Part shown: positions 32,423 to 40,390 of the stretch, in pieces | How positions within the stretch are numbered: the first letter of the stretch is position 1 | Layout of the letters: each line of letters starts with the position of its first letter | Notes under the pieces: model-generated | Seen by the model: only the letters and a program-made list of their open reading frames with translations | The model's database searches: none | What the model was told of the DNA's origin: nothing | Position numbers and translations under genes: made by a program | Origin: an uncultured Bacillota bacterium | GTDB taxonomy: Bacteria > Bacillota > Clostridia > Oscillospirales > Oscillospiraceae | DNA length: 51,855 nucleotides | Reading direction: 5' to 3' | Assembly: GCA_947383275.1 (NCBI GenBank) | Contig: CANDCW010000009.1 | Coordinates: 1-51,855 of the forward strand

Positions 32423-34570
32423 TTAGAACCGATGCACCCAGCCTGACAGAAACCACACGGGGGCCAGCCAGGTGAGCATGTAAATGAGCAGGTTCAGCGG
32501 GGACAGGGAGGTATACGCCCCCATGGAGGTGAGGTAAGCGGCCAGCGCCATGCCCAGCAGGGAGGCGGCGCAGCACAGCGCGGCGCCCAGGCGGGCGGCC
32601 CAGCGCAGCCGCTTGGAGGCGGTAATAGCTTCGGCAAAGGGCAGTAGGCCCTCCCGGCACAGCAGAGCGGTGAGCACGCCGCTGTGTTCCTGCTCGGGGT
32701 CAGACAGCTCCCGGCGGCGCTCCACGCCGGGGAAAGCCATTTTATCCGCCGCCAGCTTAAACCGCTGCTGGAGCATGGCGGGGATGAGGTTGAAGTCCCG
32801 GGTGGCCAGGACCGGCTCCACCTTCTCCATCATCAGCGACTCCATAGCTGGAAAAACGGTGTCGGGCAGGGTATAGCTCAGGGCAAAAATACCGGCCAGC
32901 TTGCCGTCCACCGCGCAAAAAACGGCGTTTTTCACGTTCAGTCCCTGGGGCAGACGGATCTCCATCAGCTTCATAAAGGAGGCGGAGCCCACTAAAACCT
33001 GATCGCCGCGGATATTGGCGGACAGCCCCCCGCCCTCATGGTACTGCAGGCCGCTGGTGTTGCGCATCAGCCCGCCCATAGTCCGCAGCTGATTGTGAAA
33101 CAGGGTGGTCAGGCCGCTGCCTGAGTCCCGGATCAGGGTGGCGGTATAGGCTACCACCCGTTCGGCGGAGAAGTCGGCCATGACCTTGAACCCGTTGAGC
33201 TCTACGTAGCCGGGGGGGAAGAGGTCGCCGTCTGTGATCAGCACGCAGCAGCCGCTGCGGGAGGCGGCGATTCCCGGCCAGCCCGCCAGTGCAGCTCCGT
33301 TGGGGGCCAGGCGGCGGGCAACCTTGTGAAAGGCCCGCCCGTAGGCCAGCGCCCCGCCAAAGGCAGCGGTGGCGGTGAATAGGGCGGACAGCGACCAAAC
33401 CAGCCGCTCGGGGTGGCCGCCGCCAGTGGAGGCCATCAGGGCGAAAGCAACGTCGCCAATGACCAACAGGGGGCAGAAGCGGCGGAAAATGCGCTGGGCG
33501 CCGTCGTCGGCCTGAATTTGGCTGCCGTAGTCCTCCTGGCCGCCGGACCACTTGGCGTAGGTATCCTTGTCGCTCCACTTAGCTGGGTCCAGGGTAATCC
33601 GGTAGGGGGCGGCAGCGGAGGCAGCGGTGCGGCAGGACAGCCGCAGGGCGCAGCGCTTGTGGTAGGAGCCGTGGAGCAGGAAGAACAGCCCCGACAGGCA
33701 GACCAGGGTGTAGGGTAGGCGGAGGGGTCCTTCATCCGACAAGGTAAGCCGGACCGCATCAGCCAGGGTGAACAGGCAGGCCAGGACGGCGAGGGTGTCC
33801 ATGCCAAATCTCAGCCGGCAGGCCCGAGCAATGCCGGTAAACAGTACGTCCAGGGACAGTAGCATCCCTAAGCCCAACAGCCCCGCTGAGACGGCGTACT
33901 GGGCGTGGGGCTGGTTCAGGGGATCGGGAAAGGCGGCGCCCGCCATGGGAGCCAGAACCTGGATCAAGGCAAGGAGGGTCAACAGGAGGAGCAACAGGGC
34001 ACGGGTACGCATCCATTTCAAGCCCTTGCCATACCGCTTGGATAGCTCCTGGGGCGGGACGTCGGGGGGCGGGGGCTCCTGCCGCTTGGGCCTGCGCCAC
34101 TGGCGGGGCGGGGCGTTTTCGTCCGGTTCCTCCTCCTGATCGGTGCCGGGAATGAGGCGCTCCAGCCGGCGGACCTCTGCCTTGTCAATGGCCTCGTCCT
34201 CCTCAAACATGCGGTCGGCATAGTCGTCAGCCTTTTGGTTCAGGTCGTGGACCAGGGCGGACAGCGGGTTCCGCTTTTTTGGGAAGGGGGTGATCTCCGC
34301 CTCTTGGGGGGGCTCCTCCTCCCCAAAGCCGCCGTCCTCCAGCGGTTCGTCCTCCGGGGGAGCGGGCGTCTCCCCGGAAGGGGGATGAGCGCTTCCGGGG
34401 AAGGCCACGAGGTTGCCGGGGAGCTCCTCCGGGGCGGCGGGCGCCTTGGGAGGATGGCCGTACTCGGCCAGGATGTCGTCTAGGGAGAAGTCCCCGCCGT
34501 CGGCGTCCCCGATGAGCGACTTGATGTCGATCAGTTCGCCCCTATTGATTTGTTTGTTTCGGTCGCTCAT
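32423..34570 (-). CDS. Degenerate P-type ATPase-like membrane protein
   Basis: A 715-residue protein. The N-terminal ~180 residues are cytosolic, acidic and Pro-rich and open with a compact conserved-looking motif (FSLDDILAEYG). About six membrane helices lie between residues 185 and 415, and two more at the C-terminus. Between them is a region laid out like a P-type ATPase. ITDGDLFPPGYVELNG sits where DKTGTLT is expected, and GGGLSANIRGDQVLVGSASF resembles the N-domain 'G.GV.a.v.g..v.vG' segment of metal ATPases. The phosphorylation motif, TGES and TGDN motifs are all missing, so transport by phosphorylation is unlikely. The ATG has AAGGAG upstream and lies 15 bases after rlmB. Confidence 0.85.
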   Translation of the reverse strand: MSDRNKQINRGELIDIKSLIGDADGGDFSLDDILAEYGHPPKAPAAPEELPGNLVAFPGSAHPPSGETPAPPEDEPLEDGGFGEEEPPQEAEITPFPKKRNPLSALVHDLNQKADDYADRMFEEDEAIDKAEVRRLERLIPGTDQEEEPDENAPPRQWRRPKRQEPPPPDVPPQELSKRYGKGLKWMRTRALLLLLLTLLALIQVLAPMAGAAFPDPLNQPHAQYAVSAGLLGLGMLLSLDVLFTGIARACRLRFGMDTLAVLACLFTLADAVRLTLSDEGPLRLPYTLVCLSGLFFLLHGSYHKRCALRLSCRTAASAAAPYRITLDPAKWSDKDTYAKWSGGQEDYGSQIQADDGAQRIFRRFCPLLVIGDVAFALMASTGGGHPERLVWSLSALFTATAAFGGALAYGRAFHKVARRLAPNGAALAGWPGIAASRSGCCVLITDGDLFPPGYVELNGFKVMADFSAERVVAYTATLIRDSGSGLTTLFHNQLRTMGGLMRNTSGLQYHEGGGLSANIRGDQVLVGSASFMKLMEIRLPQGLNVKNAVFCAVDGKLAGIFALSYTLPDTVFPAMESLMMEKVEPVLATRDFNLIPAMLQQRFKLAADKMAFPGVERRRELSDPEQEHSGVLTALLCREGLLPFAEAITASKRLRWAARLGAALCCAASLLGMALAAYLTSMGAYTSLSPLNLLIYMLTWLAPVWFLSGWVHRF

Positions 34571-34585
34571 GGCGGGACTCCTTGG

Positions 34586-35368
34586 TCAATTCATTCTCTG
34601 CCTGACGGCTTCATACAGCAGCACTGCCGCAGCAGCGGAGGCGTTGAGGGAGTTGATTTTGCCAAACATGGGGATGGATACGGTGAAATCGCAATTTTCC
34701 CGCACAAGCCGGCCCAGGCCGGAGCCCTCGCTGCCGATAACGATGGCGGCGGGGCCCTTCAGGCCGGCCTGATACAGCGGGGTGGTTCCGTCCATGGCCG
34801 CGCCGTAGATCCATAGCCCCTCCTCCTTCAGCTCCTTGAGCAGGGCGGGCAGGTTGGGTACCCGGGCCACCGGGACGTGGGCTACCGCCCCGGCGGAGGT
34901 TTTTCCAACGATTGCGGTCAGGCCGGCGGAGCGGCGCTTGGGGATGATGACCCCATGGGCCCCGGCGGCATCGGCGGTGCGGATGACAGCGCCCAGGTTG
35001 TGGGGGTCGGACAGCTCATCGCACACCACGACGAGGGGGGCCTCCCCCTTCTCCCGGGCGGCGGCGAGGATGTCATCCACGCTGGCATAGGCCCGGACGG
35101 CGGCCTGGGCGATTACCCCCTGGTGGGAGTGGGTGCGGCTCATAGCGTCCAGCTTGCGCCGGTCGGCGTCTACCACCACAATCCCTTTTTCCCGGGCAGC
35201 GGAGGCGATATGCCCCAAGGCGGCGTCGGTTTCACCCCTGGCGATGAAAATTTTGTCGATGGAGGTCCCGGCCCGCAGGGCCTCGATGACGGCGTTGCGG
35301 CCCTCGATCATGCCGTCGTTCTCCTGCTCCACAGGGGCGGAGCGGCGCAGTGGGGGGCGTTTATTCAT
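34586..35368 (-). CDS. rlmB: 23S rRNA (guanosine-2'-O-)-methyltransferase RlmB-type
   Basis: A 260-residue SpoU/TrmH family methyltransferase that methylates a ribose 2'-OH in 23S rRNA. The N-terminal substrate-binding domain starts MIEGRNAVIEALRAGTSIDKIF. The trefoil-knot SPOUT domain has DPHNLGAVIRTADAAGAHGVI, then VIGSEGSGLGRLVRENCD and IPMFGKINSLNASAAAAVLLYE. RlmB is the best match by length and motifs, but other SpoU paralogues cannot be excluded. It is the first gene of a minus-strand pair with the P-type-ATPase-like gene. Confidence 0.92.
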   Translation of the reverse strand: MNKRPPLRRSAPVEQENDGMIEGRNAVIEALRAGTSIDKIFIARGETDAALGHIASAAREKGIVVVDADRRKLDAMSRTHSHQGVIAQAAVRAYASVDDILAAAREKGEAPLVVVCDELSDPHNLGAVIRTADAAGAHGVIIPKRRSAGLTAIVGKTSAGAVAHVPVARVPNLPALLKELKEEGLWIYGAAMDGTTPLYQAGLKGPAAIVIGSEGSGLGRLVRENCDFTVSIPMFGKINSLNASAAAAVLLYEAVRQRMN

Positions 35369-35409
35369 AGACTTCCAGTCCTTTCGGCGTCAGTTCACAT
35401 ACAAAATTT

Positions 35410-35415
35410 ATTTTA
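35410..35415 (-). promoter_or_regulatory. Possible extended -10 of the rlmB promoter
   Basis: Minus-strand TAAAAT preceded by TGTGG, 42 bases before rlmB, with no good -35. The same extended -10 string occurs before the Asp23 gene. Confidence 0.4.
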
Positions 35416-35508
35416 CCACATTTTTCACCGGGTGGGAAGTGGGAATTTGACATACTTTGTCAAAAAAAGGGTCACAGAAAGTTTACTGGAAGTTTACACG
35501 GTATTTTC

Positions 35509-35537
35509 TTGTTTTTATGCCCGGGCTGTGGTATGAT
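35509..35537 (+). promoter_or_regulatory. Sigma-A promoter of ftsH
   Basis: TTGTTT, 17 bases, TATGAT with TGG before it (extended -10). Confidence 0.65.
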
Positions 35538-35582
35538 ACCCTTTGACCCAGAACAAAAACAGGAAAAATGGAGGTACGCTCC

Positions 35583-37736
35583 TTGAAACCGGATAAGGGA
35601 AACAACAAAAAGAACGCCTTCGGCCTGATTTCGCTGATTCTATGGGCGCTGATGCTGACGCTGCTTTTTCGCAGCTGCACCAGCTCCTACAACAGCTCAA
35701 ATCAGGTCCAGGTGGATTACTCTGTCTTTCGCCAGTGGGTAACGGCGGAATTGGTGGAGTCCGTGAAGATGGAAAGCGGGCTGTATACCATAACCCTCAA
35801 GGAGGGAAAGACGGAAGAAGCTCTAACTTACGTCCAAGAAAATGATAGCCAGCAGATAAGCGGCATGTTCGCCTGGATACCTGTTCAGAATAACCGGGAG
35901 ACCGAATACGTCACCACCCCGCCCCCGGTGGCCGACCTGGCGATCTATGGCCTGATGGACGACCACGGCGTGGACTACCATCAGCCCCCCATTGACAATT
36001 CCTCCCAGATTCTCTACCTGTTGCTTACCACCGTGCTGCCCATTGTCATCATGGTAGGGGCGATGGTGTTCCTGATGCGGGGCATCGGCGGTAAAGGGGG
36101 CATGGGCGGCATCGGCGGCGTGGGCAAGGCCAACGCCAAAGTGTATGTGGAGAAGAAGACCGGCGTCACCTTCCGGGACGTGGCCGGGCAGGACGAGGCC
36201 AAGGAGAGCTTGGAGGAGATTATCGACATCCTCCACAACCCCCAGAAATATACCGAGATCGGCGCCAAGCTGCCCAAAGGCGCACTGCTGGTGGGGCCTC
36301 CGGGTACCGGCAAGACCCTGCTGGCCAAAGCCGTGGCCGGCGAGGCGGGAGTCCCCTTTTTCTCCATCAGCGGCTCCGACTTTGTGGAGATGTTTGTGGG
36401 CGTGGGCGCGTCCCGTGTCCGTGACCTCTTTAAGGAGGCCAGCAAAATGGCCCCCTGCATTATCTTCATCGACGAGATTGACACCATTGGCAAGAGCCGG
36501 GACAACCGCATGGGCGGCAACGATGAACGGGAGCAGACCCTCAACCAGCTGCTGGCCGAGCTGGATGGCTTCGACCCCGGCAAGGGCGTTATCGTCCTGG
36601 GGGCCACCAACCGGCCCGAGGTGCTGGACAAGGCCCTGCTCCGCCCCGGCCGCTTCGACCGGCGCATCACCATCGACCGGCCCAACCTGGCCGGACGCCT
36701 GTCCACCCTCCAGGTCCATACCCGGAACATCCGCCTCAGCGAGGACGTGGACCTGAAGAAAATCGCCCTAGCCACCGCCGGTACCGTGGGCGCCGACCTG
36801 GCCAATCTGGTCAACGAGGCCGCGCTGCGGGCTGTCCGCCACGGGCGGCGGGCGGTCAACCAGGAGGACCTGCTGGCCTCCTTTGAGTTTGTCATCGCCG
36901 GCAGCGAAAAGAAAAACTCCGTTCTCACCCAGTTTGAGCGCAAGCTGGTGGCCTATCATGAGGTGGGCCACGCCATGGTGGCCTACAAACAGAAAAACGC
37001 CGAACCGGTACAGAAAATTACCATTGTCCCCCACACGGAGGGCAGCTTGGGCTACACCCTGCTCATGCCCGAGGAGGATAAGACCAATCTGCGCACCAAG
37101 GAGGAGCTGATGGCGAAAATTGCCGTCTCCATGGGCGGCCGGGCCGCCGAGGAGGTGGTAATGGACACTATGACCAACGGCGCTTCCCAGGACATTCAGG
37201 AGGCCACCAACATCGCCCGGAACATGGTTGCCATGTATGGCATGAGCGAGGAGTTCGGCATGATGGCGCTGGGTTCTGTCCGAAACCAGTACCTGGAGGG
37301 CGGCTACGGCCTGGACTGCGCCCAGGACACCGCGGCGGTCATGGATAAGGCCGTCAAGGCCATATTGGACGTGTGCTACCGGGATGCGGTGGAGGTTATC
37401 AAGGCCAACCGGGAGGACATGGACAAGGTGGTGGCCTACCTGCTGGAGAAGGAGACCATCACTGGCGGTGAGATGGTGGCCATCATTGAGGGCCGCGACC
37501 CTGCCCTGGTGGAGGACGCCTACGCCTCCACCAAAGGCCCGAGGCCTCTGCCCGGGGATGTGGAGCCTCCGGCCAAGTCTATCCACATGGTCAGCGAGGA
37601 GATCAAGCCCCCGGCGCCGGAGGAGCCTGAGCCGTCAGAGGCGCCGCAGGGACCCGAAGCGCCTCCTCAGCCTCCCAAGGAGGAGGAAAAAGCTCCGGAG
37701 GAGCGGCCCGCTCCGTCGGATCAGAGAGATGCGTAA
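35583..37736 (+). CDS. ftsH: ATP-dependent zinc metalloprotease FtsH
   Basis: A 717-residue membrane-anchored AAA+ protease that degrades membrane and regulatory proteins. Two membrane helices (about residues 14-30 and 140-162) flank an extracytoplasmic part. The Gly-rich linker is followed by Walker A GPPGTGKT (about 238), Walker B IIFIDEID, and the SRH TNRPEVLDKALLRPGRFDR. The zinc site is YHEVGHAMVA (about 458) with the third ligand in GASQDIQEAT. A Pro/Glu-rich tail of about 60 residues closes it. The TTG at 35583 has TGGAGG eight bases upstream. The in-frame ATG at 35568 forms part of that ribosome site, so TTG is preferred. Confidence 0.96.
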   Translation: MKPDKGNNKKNAFGLISLILWALMLTLLFRSCTSSYNSSNQVQVDYSVFRQWVTAELVESVKMESGLYTITLKEGKTEEALTYVQENDSQQISGMFAWIPVQNNRETEYVTTPPPVADLAIYGLMDDHGVDYHQPPIDNSSQILYLLLTTVLPIVIMVGAMVFLMRGIGGKGGMGGIGGVGKANAKVYVEKKTGVTFRDVAGQDEAKESLEEIIDILHNPQKYTEIGAKLPKGALLVGPPGTGKTLLAKAVAGEAGVPFFSISGSDFVEMFVGVGASRVRDLFKEASKMAPCIIFIDEIDTIGKSRDNRMGGNDEREQTLNQLLAELDGFDPGKGVIVLGATNRPEVLDKALLRPGRFDRRITIDRPNLAGRLSTLQVHTRNIRLSEDVDLKKIALATAGTVGADLANLVNEAALRAVRHGRRAVNQEDLLASFEFVIAGSEKKNSVLTQFERKLVAYHEVGHAMVAYKQKNAEPVQKITIVPHTEGSLGYTLLMPEEDKTNLRTKEELMAKIAVSMGGRAAEEVVMDTMTNGASQDIQEATNIARNMVAMYGMSEEFGMMALGSVRNQYLEGGYGLDCAQDTAAVMDKAVKAILDVCYRDAVEVIKANREDMDKVVAYLLEKETITGGEMVAIIEGRDPALVEDAYASTKGPRPLPGDVEPPAKSIHMVSEEIKPPAPEEPEPSEAPQGPEAPPQPPKEEEKAPEERPAPSDQRDA

Positions 37737-37739
37737 CCC

Positions 37740-37770
37740 AAAAGCGCCGCCCGGCCGGGCGGCGCTTTTT
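37740..37770 (+). terminator. Rho-independent terminator of ftsH
   Basis: GCGCCGCCC and GGGCGGCGC around GGCC, preceded by AAAA and followed by TTTTT. Confidence 0.95.
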
Positions 37771-37775
37771 CCCTC

Positions 37776-37804
37776 TTGCGGGAAGCGGCCAAACGTAGTA
37801 TGAT
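37776..37804 (+). promoter_or_regulatory. Sigma-A promoter of the GH13 gene
   Basis: TTGCGG, 17 bases, TATGAT, 43 bases before the start codon. Confidence 0.55.
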
Positions 37805-37847
37805 GGAACAGCCAGAAAGCTGGTTCGGATGAAAGGAGAAATTCACT

Positions 37848-39161
37848 ATGTGGTTCGATCAGGCAGTGATCTATCAAATCTATCCCCTGGGCCTATGCGG
37901 CGCGCCGGCGGAAAACGACGGGGTGGTGACACCGCGTGTGCTGCGCCTGTTGGACTGGGCGGAGCATATTAAGAAAACCGGGGCGGATACCGTCCTGCTA
38001 AACCCCCTCTTCGACAGCGACCGCCACGGCTACGACACCCGGGACTACTACACCGTGGACCCCCGCCTGGGCACAAACGAGGACCTGGCCCAGGTGTGCA
38101 AGGCCTTTCATAGCGCGGGTTTGCGGGTTATGTTCGACGGTGTGTTCAATCATGTAGGCCGGGGCTTCTGGGCCTTTCAGGATGTCCGGCAGAAGAAATG
38201 GGACAGCCCCTATAAGGACTGGTTCCACATCAACTTTGACGGCAACACCAACTACAACGACGGCTTCTGGTATGAGGGCTGGGAGGGCCACAACGAGCTG
38301 GTCAAGCTGAACCTGTGGAACCCGGCGGTGGTGCAGCACCAGTTTGACGCCATCCGTGCCTGGGTGGACCAGTTTGACGTGGACGGCCTGCGGCTGGACG
38401 TGGCCTACTGCCTGCCTCCGGAGTACTTAAAGCAGCTTCGGGGGTTTGCCAACTCGGTTAAGCCCGACTTTGTCCTCATGGGCGAGACCCTCCACGGCGA
38501 TTACAACCGCTGGATGGGGGACGATATGTGCCATTCGGTCACCAACTATGAGTGCTATAAGGGCCTGTGGTCCGCCTTCAACTCCATGAACATGTTTGAG
38601 ATTGGACACTCCCTGGCCCGGCAGTTCGGCCCGGAGCAGTGGACCCTCTACAAGGGCAGGCACCTGCTGTCCTTCCTGGACAACCACGATGTCAACCGCA
38701 TCGCGTCCCAGCTGACAAACCAGGACCATCTGCCTCCTGCCTGGGCCATGGCGTTCGGGATGCCCGGTGTGCCCTCCATCTACTACGGCAGCGAGTGGGG
38801 AATTACCGGGAGTAAGGAGCACGGCAGTGACGCCGGGCTGCGGCCCGCGCTGGAACGCCCAGAGTGGAACGAGCTCACAGCCTGGATTGCCCGGCTGGCC
38901 CAGGCCAAACGGGGCAGCAAGGCCCTCTGTTACGGCGCATACCGCAACGTGGTGCTAACCAACAAGCAGATCATCTTTGAGCGCGCCTGTGAAGGCGAGC
39001 GGGTTCTGGTGGCCATCAATGCCGAGGGCGCCCCTTACGCCGCCCACTTCGACGCCGGCTGCGGACGGGCCGTCGACCTCATTACCGGGGAGCCCCATGA
39101 CTTTGGCGGCGGCTCTGAACTGCCCCCCTACAGCGCCTTTTTCTGGAAGTGCGAGAGATAA
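37848..39161 (+). CDS. GH13 alpha-amylase family glycosidase
   Basis: A 437-residue cytosolic (alpha/beta)8-barrel enzyme for alpha-glucans, without a signal peptide. The four conserved regions are present: VMFDGVFNHVGRG, GLRLDVAYCL (nucleophile Asp about 183), FVLMGETLHG (acid/base Glu about 212) and LLSFLDNHDVNRI (stabilising Asp about 281). It ends with a small beta domain (YSAFFWKCER). It is shorter than typical neopullulanases, which carry an N-terminal domain. The product is probably maltose or glucose from maltodextrin, but the exact activity is unknown. The ATG follows AAAGGAGAAATTCACT. It is monocistronic between two terminators. Confidence 0.93.
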   Translation: MWFDQAVIYQIYPLGLCGAPAENDGVVTPRVLRLLDWAEHIKKTGADTVLLNPLFDSDRHGYDTRDYYTVDPRLGTNEDLAQVCKAFHSAGLRVMFDGVFNHVGRGFWAFQDVRQKKWDSPYKDWFHINFDGNTNYNDGFWYEGWEGHNELVKLNLWNPAVVQHQFDAIRAWVDQFDVDGLRLDVAYCLPPEYLKQLRGFANSVKPDFVLMGETLHGDYNRWMGDDMCHSVTNYECYKGLWSAFNSMNMFEIGHSLARQFGPEQWTLYKGRHLLSFLDNHDVNRIASQLTNQDHLPPAWAMAFGMPGVPSIYYGSEWGITGSKEHGSDAGLRPALERPEWNELTAWIARLAQAKRGSKALCYGAYRNVVLTNKQIIFERACEGERVLVAINAEGAPYAAHFDAGCGRAVDLITGEPHDFGGGSELPPYSAFFWKCER

Positions 39162-39191
39162 AAAAAGCCGGCCCACTGGGCCGGCTTTTTT
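39161..39191. terminator. Bidirectional terminator
   Basis: AAAAAAGCCGGCCC and GGGCCGGCTTTTTT around ACT, between the GH13 gene and the convergent RNase gene. Confidence 0.95.
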
Positions 39192-39837
39192 ATGGCTCCC
39201 CATACAGCAGCTCGAAGCTCTCGTAGTGGTCGTCGGTGTAGTAGACCAGGCCGTCGTTGGAGAAGACGATGCGTTTGGCACCCCGGGAGTTGGAGCCGGG
39301 GGTGTCGATGTCGCACTCCGTGTAGGTGCGGCCCTTCTCCTTGGGCAGCAGGCCCTCCCGGTTTCCGAAGCGGCTGCCCCCTATGGCGGTGCCTTCGCCG
39401 GTGTAACGCTCCACGTTGCCGCCGCTCCAGCCGGCGTCCTCGGCCTCAGCCTTGGTGACATAGTTATCCGGCAAATCACCGTACAGATGGATATATAGGG
39501 CTACCTCCTCTTTGGAGGTATACCAGCCGTCCTCGTCGATGGTTTTGTTGCCTTCGCCGGACTTGCCATCGGGCCGATTGCCCTCGGTCCCGTAGCCGTC
39601 CAGGTCCTCGTTAGACGGGGCCTGGTTGTCCTCCGAGGTGTTCCCCTCCTTAGAGGAGTCCCCCGCCAGACTGCCATCTTCCGGGTTCAGAACGGGCAGG
39701 TCCACCAGCCCGCCGGACGAATGGGAGCCGGAGTAGTGAATCTCCGTGCTGGAGACCGCGTCGTATGTCCCGCCGCAAGCGGAGAGGGTCAGCAGGAGCA
39801 GCAGGGACAAGATTGCGCCAGAAAAATGCCGCTTCAA
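39190..39837 (-). CDS. Barnase-family ribonuclease, predicted lipoprotein
   Basis: A 215-residue predicted secreted RNase of the barnase/N1-T1 family. The lipobox LTLSAC puts the acylated Cys at residue 21. A Ser/Gly/Asp/Glu-rich linker runs to about residue 105, and the barnase domain follows: LPDNYVTKAEAEDAGW (Lys equivalent to barnase K27), IGGSRFGNREGLLP, TYTECDID (Glu equivalent to E73), SRGAKRIVFS (both Arg) and YYTDDHYESFELLY (His equivalent to H102). All catalytic positions are kept. The TTG at 39837 has GGGAG eight bases upstream; the GTG at 39846 overlapping ruvX has no spacing. No barstar gene is adjacent. Confidence 0.9.
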   Translation of the reverse strand: MKRHFSGAILSLLLLLTLSACGGTYDAVSSTEIHYSGSHSSGGLVDLPVLNPEDGSLAGDSSKEGNTSEDNQAPSNEDLDGYGTEGNRPDGKSGEGNKTIDEDGWYTSKEEVALYIHLYGDLPDNYVTKAEAEDAGWSGGNVERYTGEGTAIGGSRFGNREGLLPKEKGRTYTECDIDTPGSNSRGAKRIVFSNDGLVYYTDDHYESFELLYGEP

Positions 39838-39842
39838 AAAAA

Positions 39843-40265
39843 TCACTCCCGTTTCATGCGCTTAAAGTCCAGATAGTTTTCCAAAATCAGGGATGCAGCC
39901 ATGGCGTCCACAATTTTTTTCCGCTTCCTGCCGTCCTTACCCTGGTTGAACAAAATCTGGTGGGCGGCTATCGTGGTGCGCCGCTCGTCCCAGAGGATGA
40001 TGTTTATCCCCGTGGCCTCCTCCAGCGCCTTGGCCAGCTCCCGGTAGAGGCCGGCCCTGCGGCCGTCGGTGCCGTCCATGTTTTTGGGAAAGCCCAGCAC
40101 AACCTCGTCAGGGCGGTGCTCCTCAATCAGCCGGACCAGCTGGTCTACCACTGCCTCCTGCCGCCGGCTGTTGATGGTGGCAGTGGTCCCGACCAGAAAG
40201 CCGGTGGGGTCGGACAGCGCCACCCCGGTGTGGGCGTCGCCGTAGTCGATGGCCATAACACGCAT
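39843..40265 (-). CDS. ruvX: RuvX/YqgF RNase H-fold protein (Holliday junction resolvase-like)
   Basis: A 140-residue YqgF/RuvX. The RNase H-fold motifs are VMAIDYGDAHTGVALSD, EVVLGFPKNMDGTDGRRA, ILWDERRTTIAAHQIL and KKIVDAMAASLILENYL. The family is implicated in pre-16S rRNA 5' processing and Holliday junction resolution. The start has GAGAGGAGCGGTACT. It is co-transcribed with the lipoprotein RNase gene that begins at its 3' end. Confidence 0.94.
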   Translation of the reverse strand: MRVMAIDYGDAHTGVALSDPTGFLVGTTATINSRRQEAVVDQLVRLIEEHRPDEVVLGFPKNMDGTDGRRAGLYRELAKALEEATGINIILWDERRTTIAAHQILFNQGKDGRKRKKIVDAMAASLILENYLDFKRMKRE

Positions 40266-40288
40266 AGTACCGCTCCTCTCTGTGTGCC

Positions 40289-40317
40289 ATTATACCGTAA
40301 GTTTGGGCGAAGGGCAA
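40289..40317 (-). promoter_or_regulatory. Sigma-A promoter of ruvX
   Basis: Minus strand: TTGCCC, 17 bases, TATAAT, 23 bases before the ATG. Confidence 0.7.
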
Positions 40318-40329
40318 GTTAAATCCTTG

Positions 40330-40358
40330 TTGACTTCCGGGCCTTCTGACATCATAAT
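40330..40358 (+). promoter_or_regulatory. Sigma-A promoter of the pyruvate-kinase-like gene
   Basis: TTGACT, 17 bases, CATAAT, 32 bases before the start. It is divergent from and very close to the ruvX promoter. Confidence 0.6.
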
Positions 40359-40390
40359 AGAGGGCAGAGAAAACGGACGGGGGAGAATTT

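Noticed and set aside
32423..34570. Annotating the gene as a functional cation-transporting ATPase
   Set aside because: The phosphorylated aspartate motif DKTGT and the TGES and TGDN motifs are absent.
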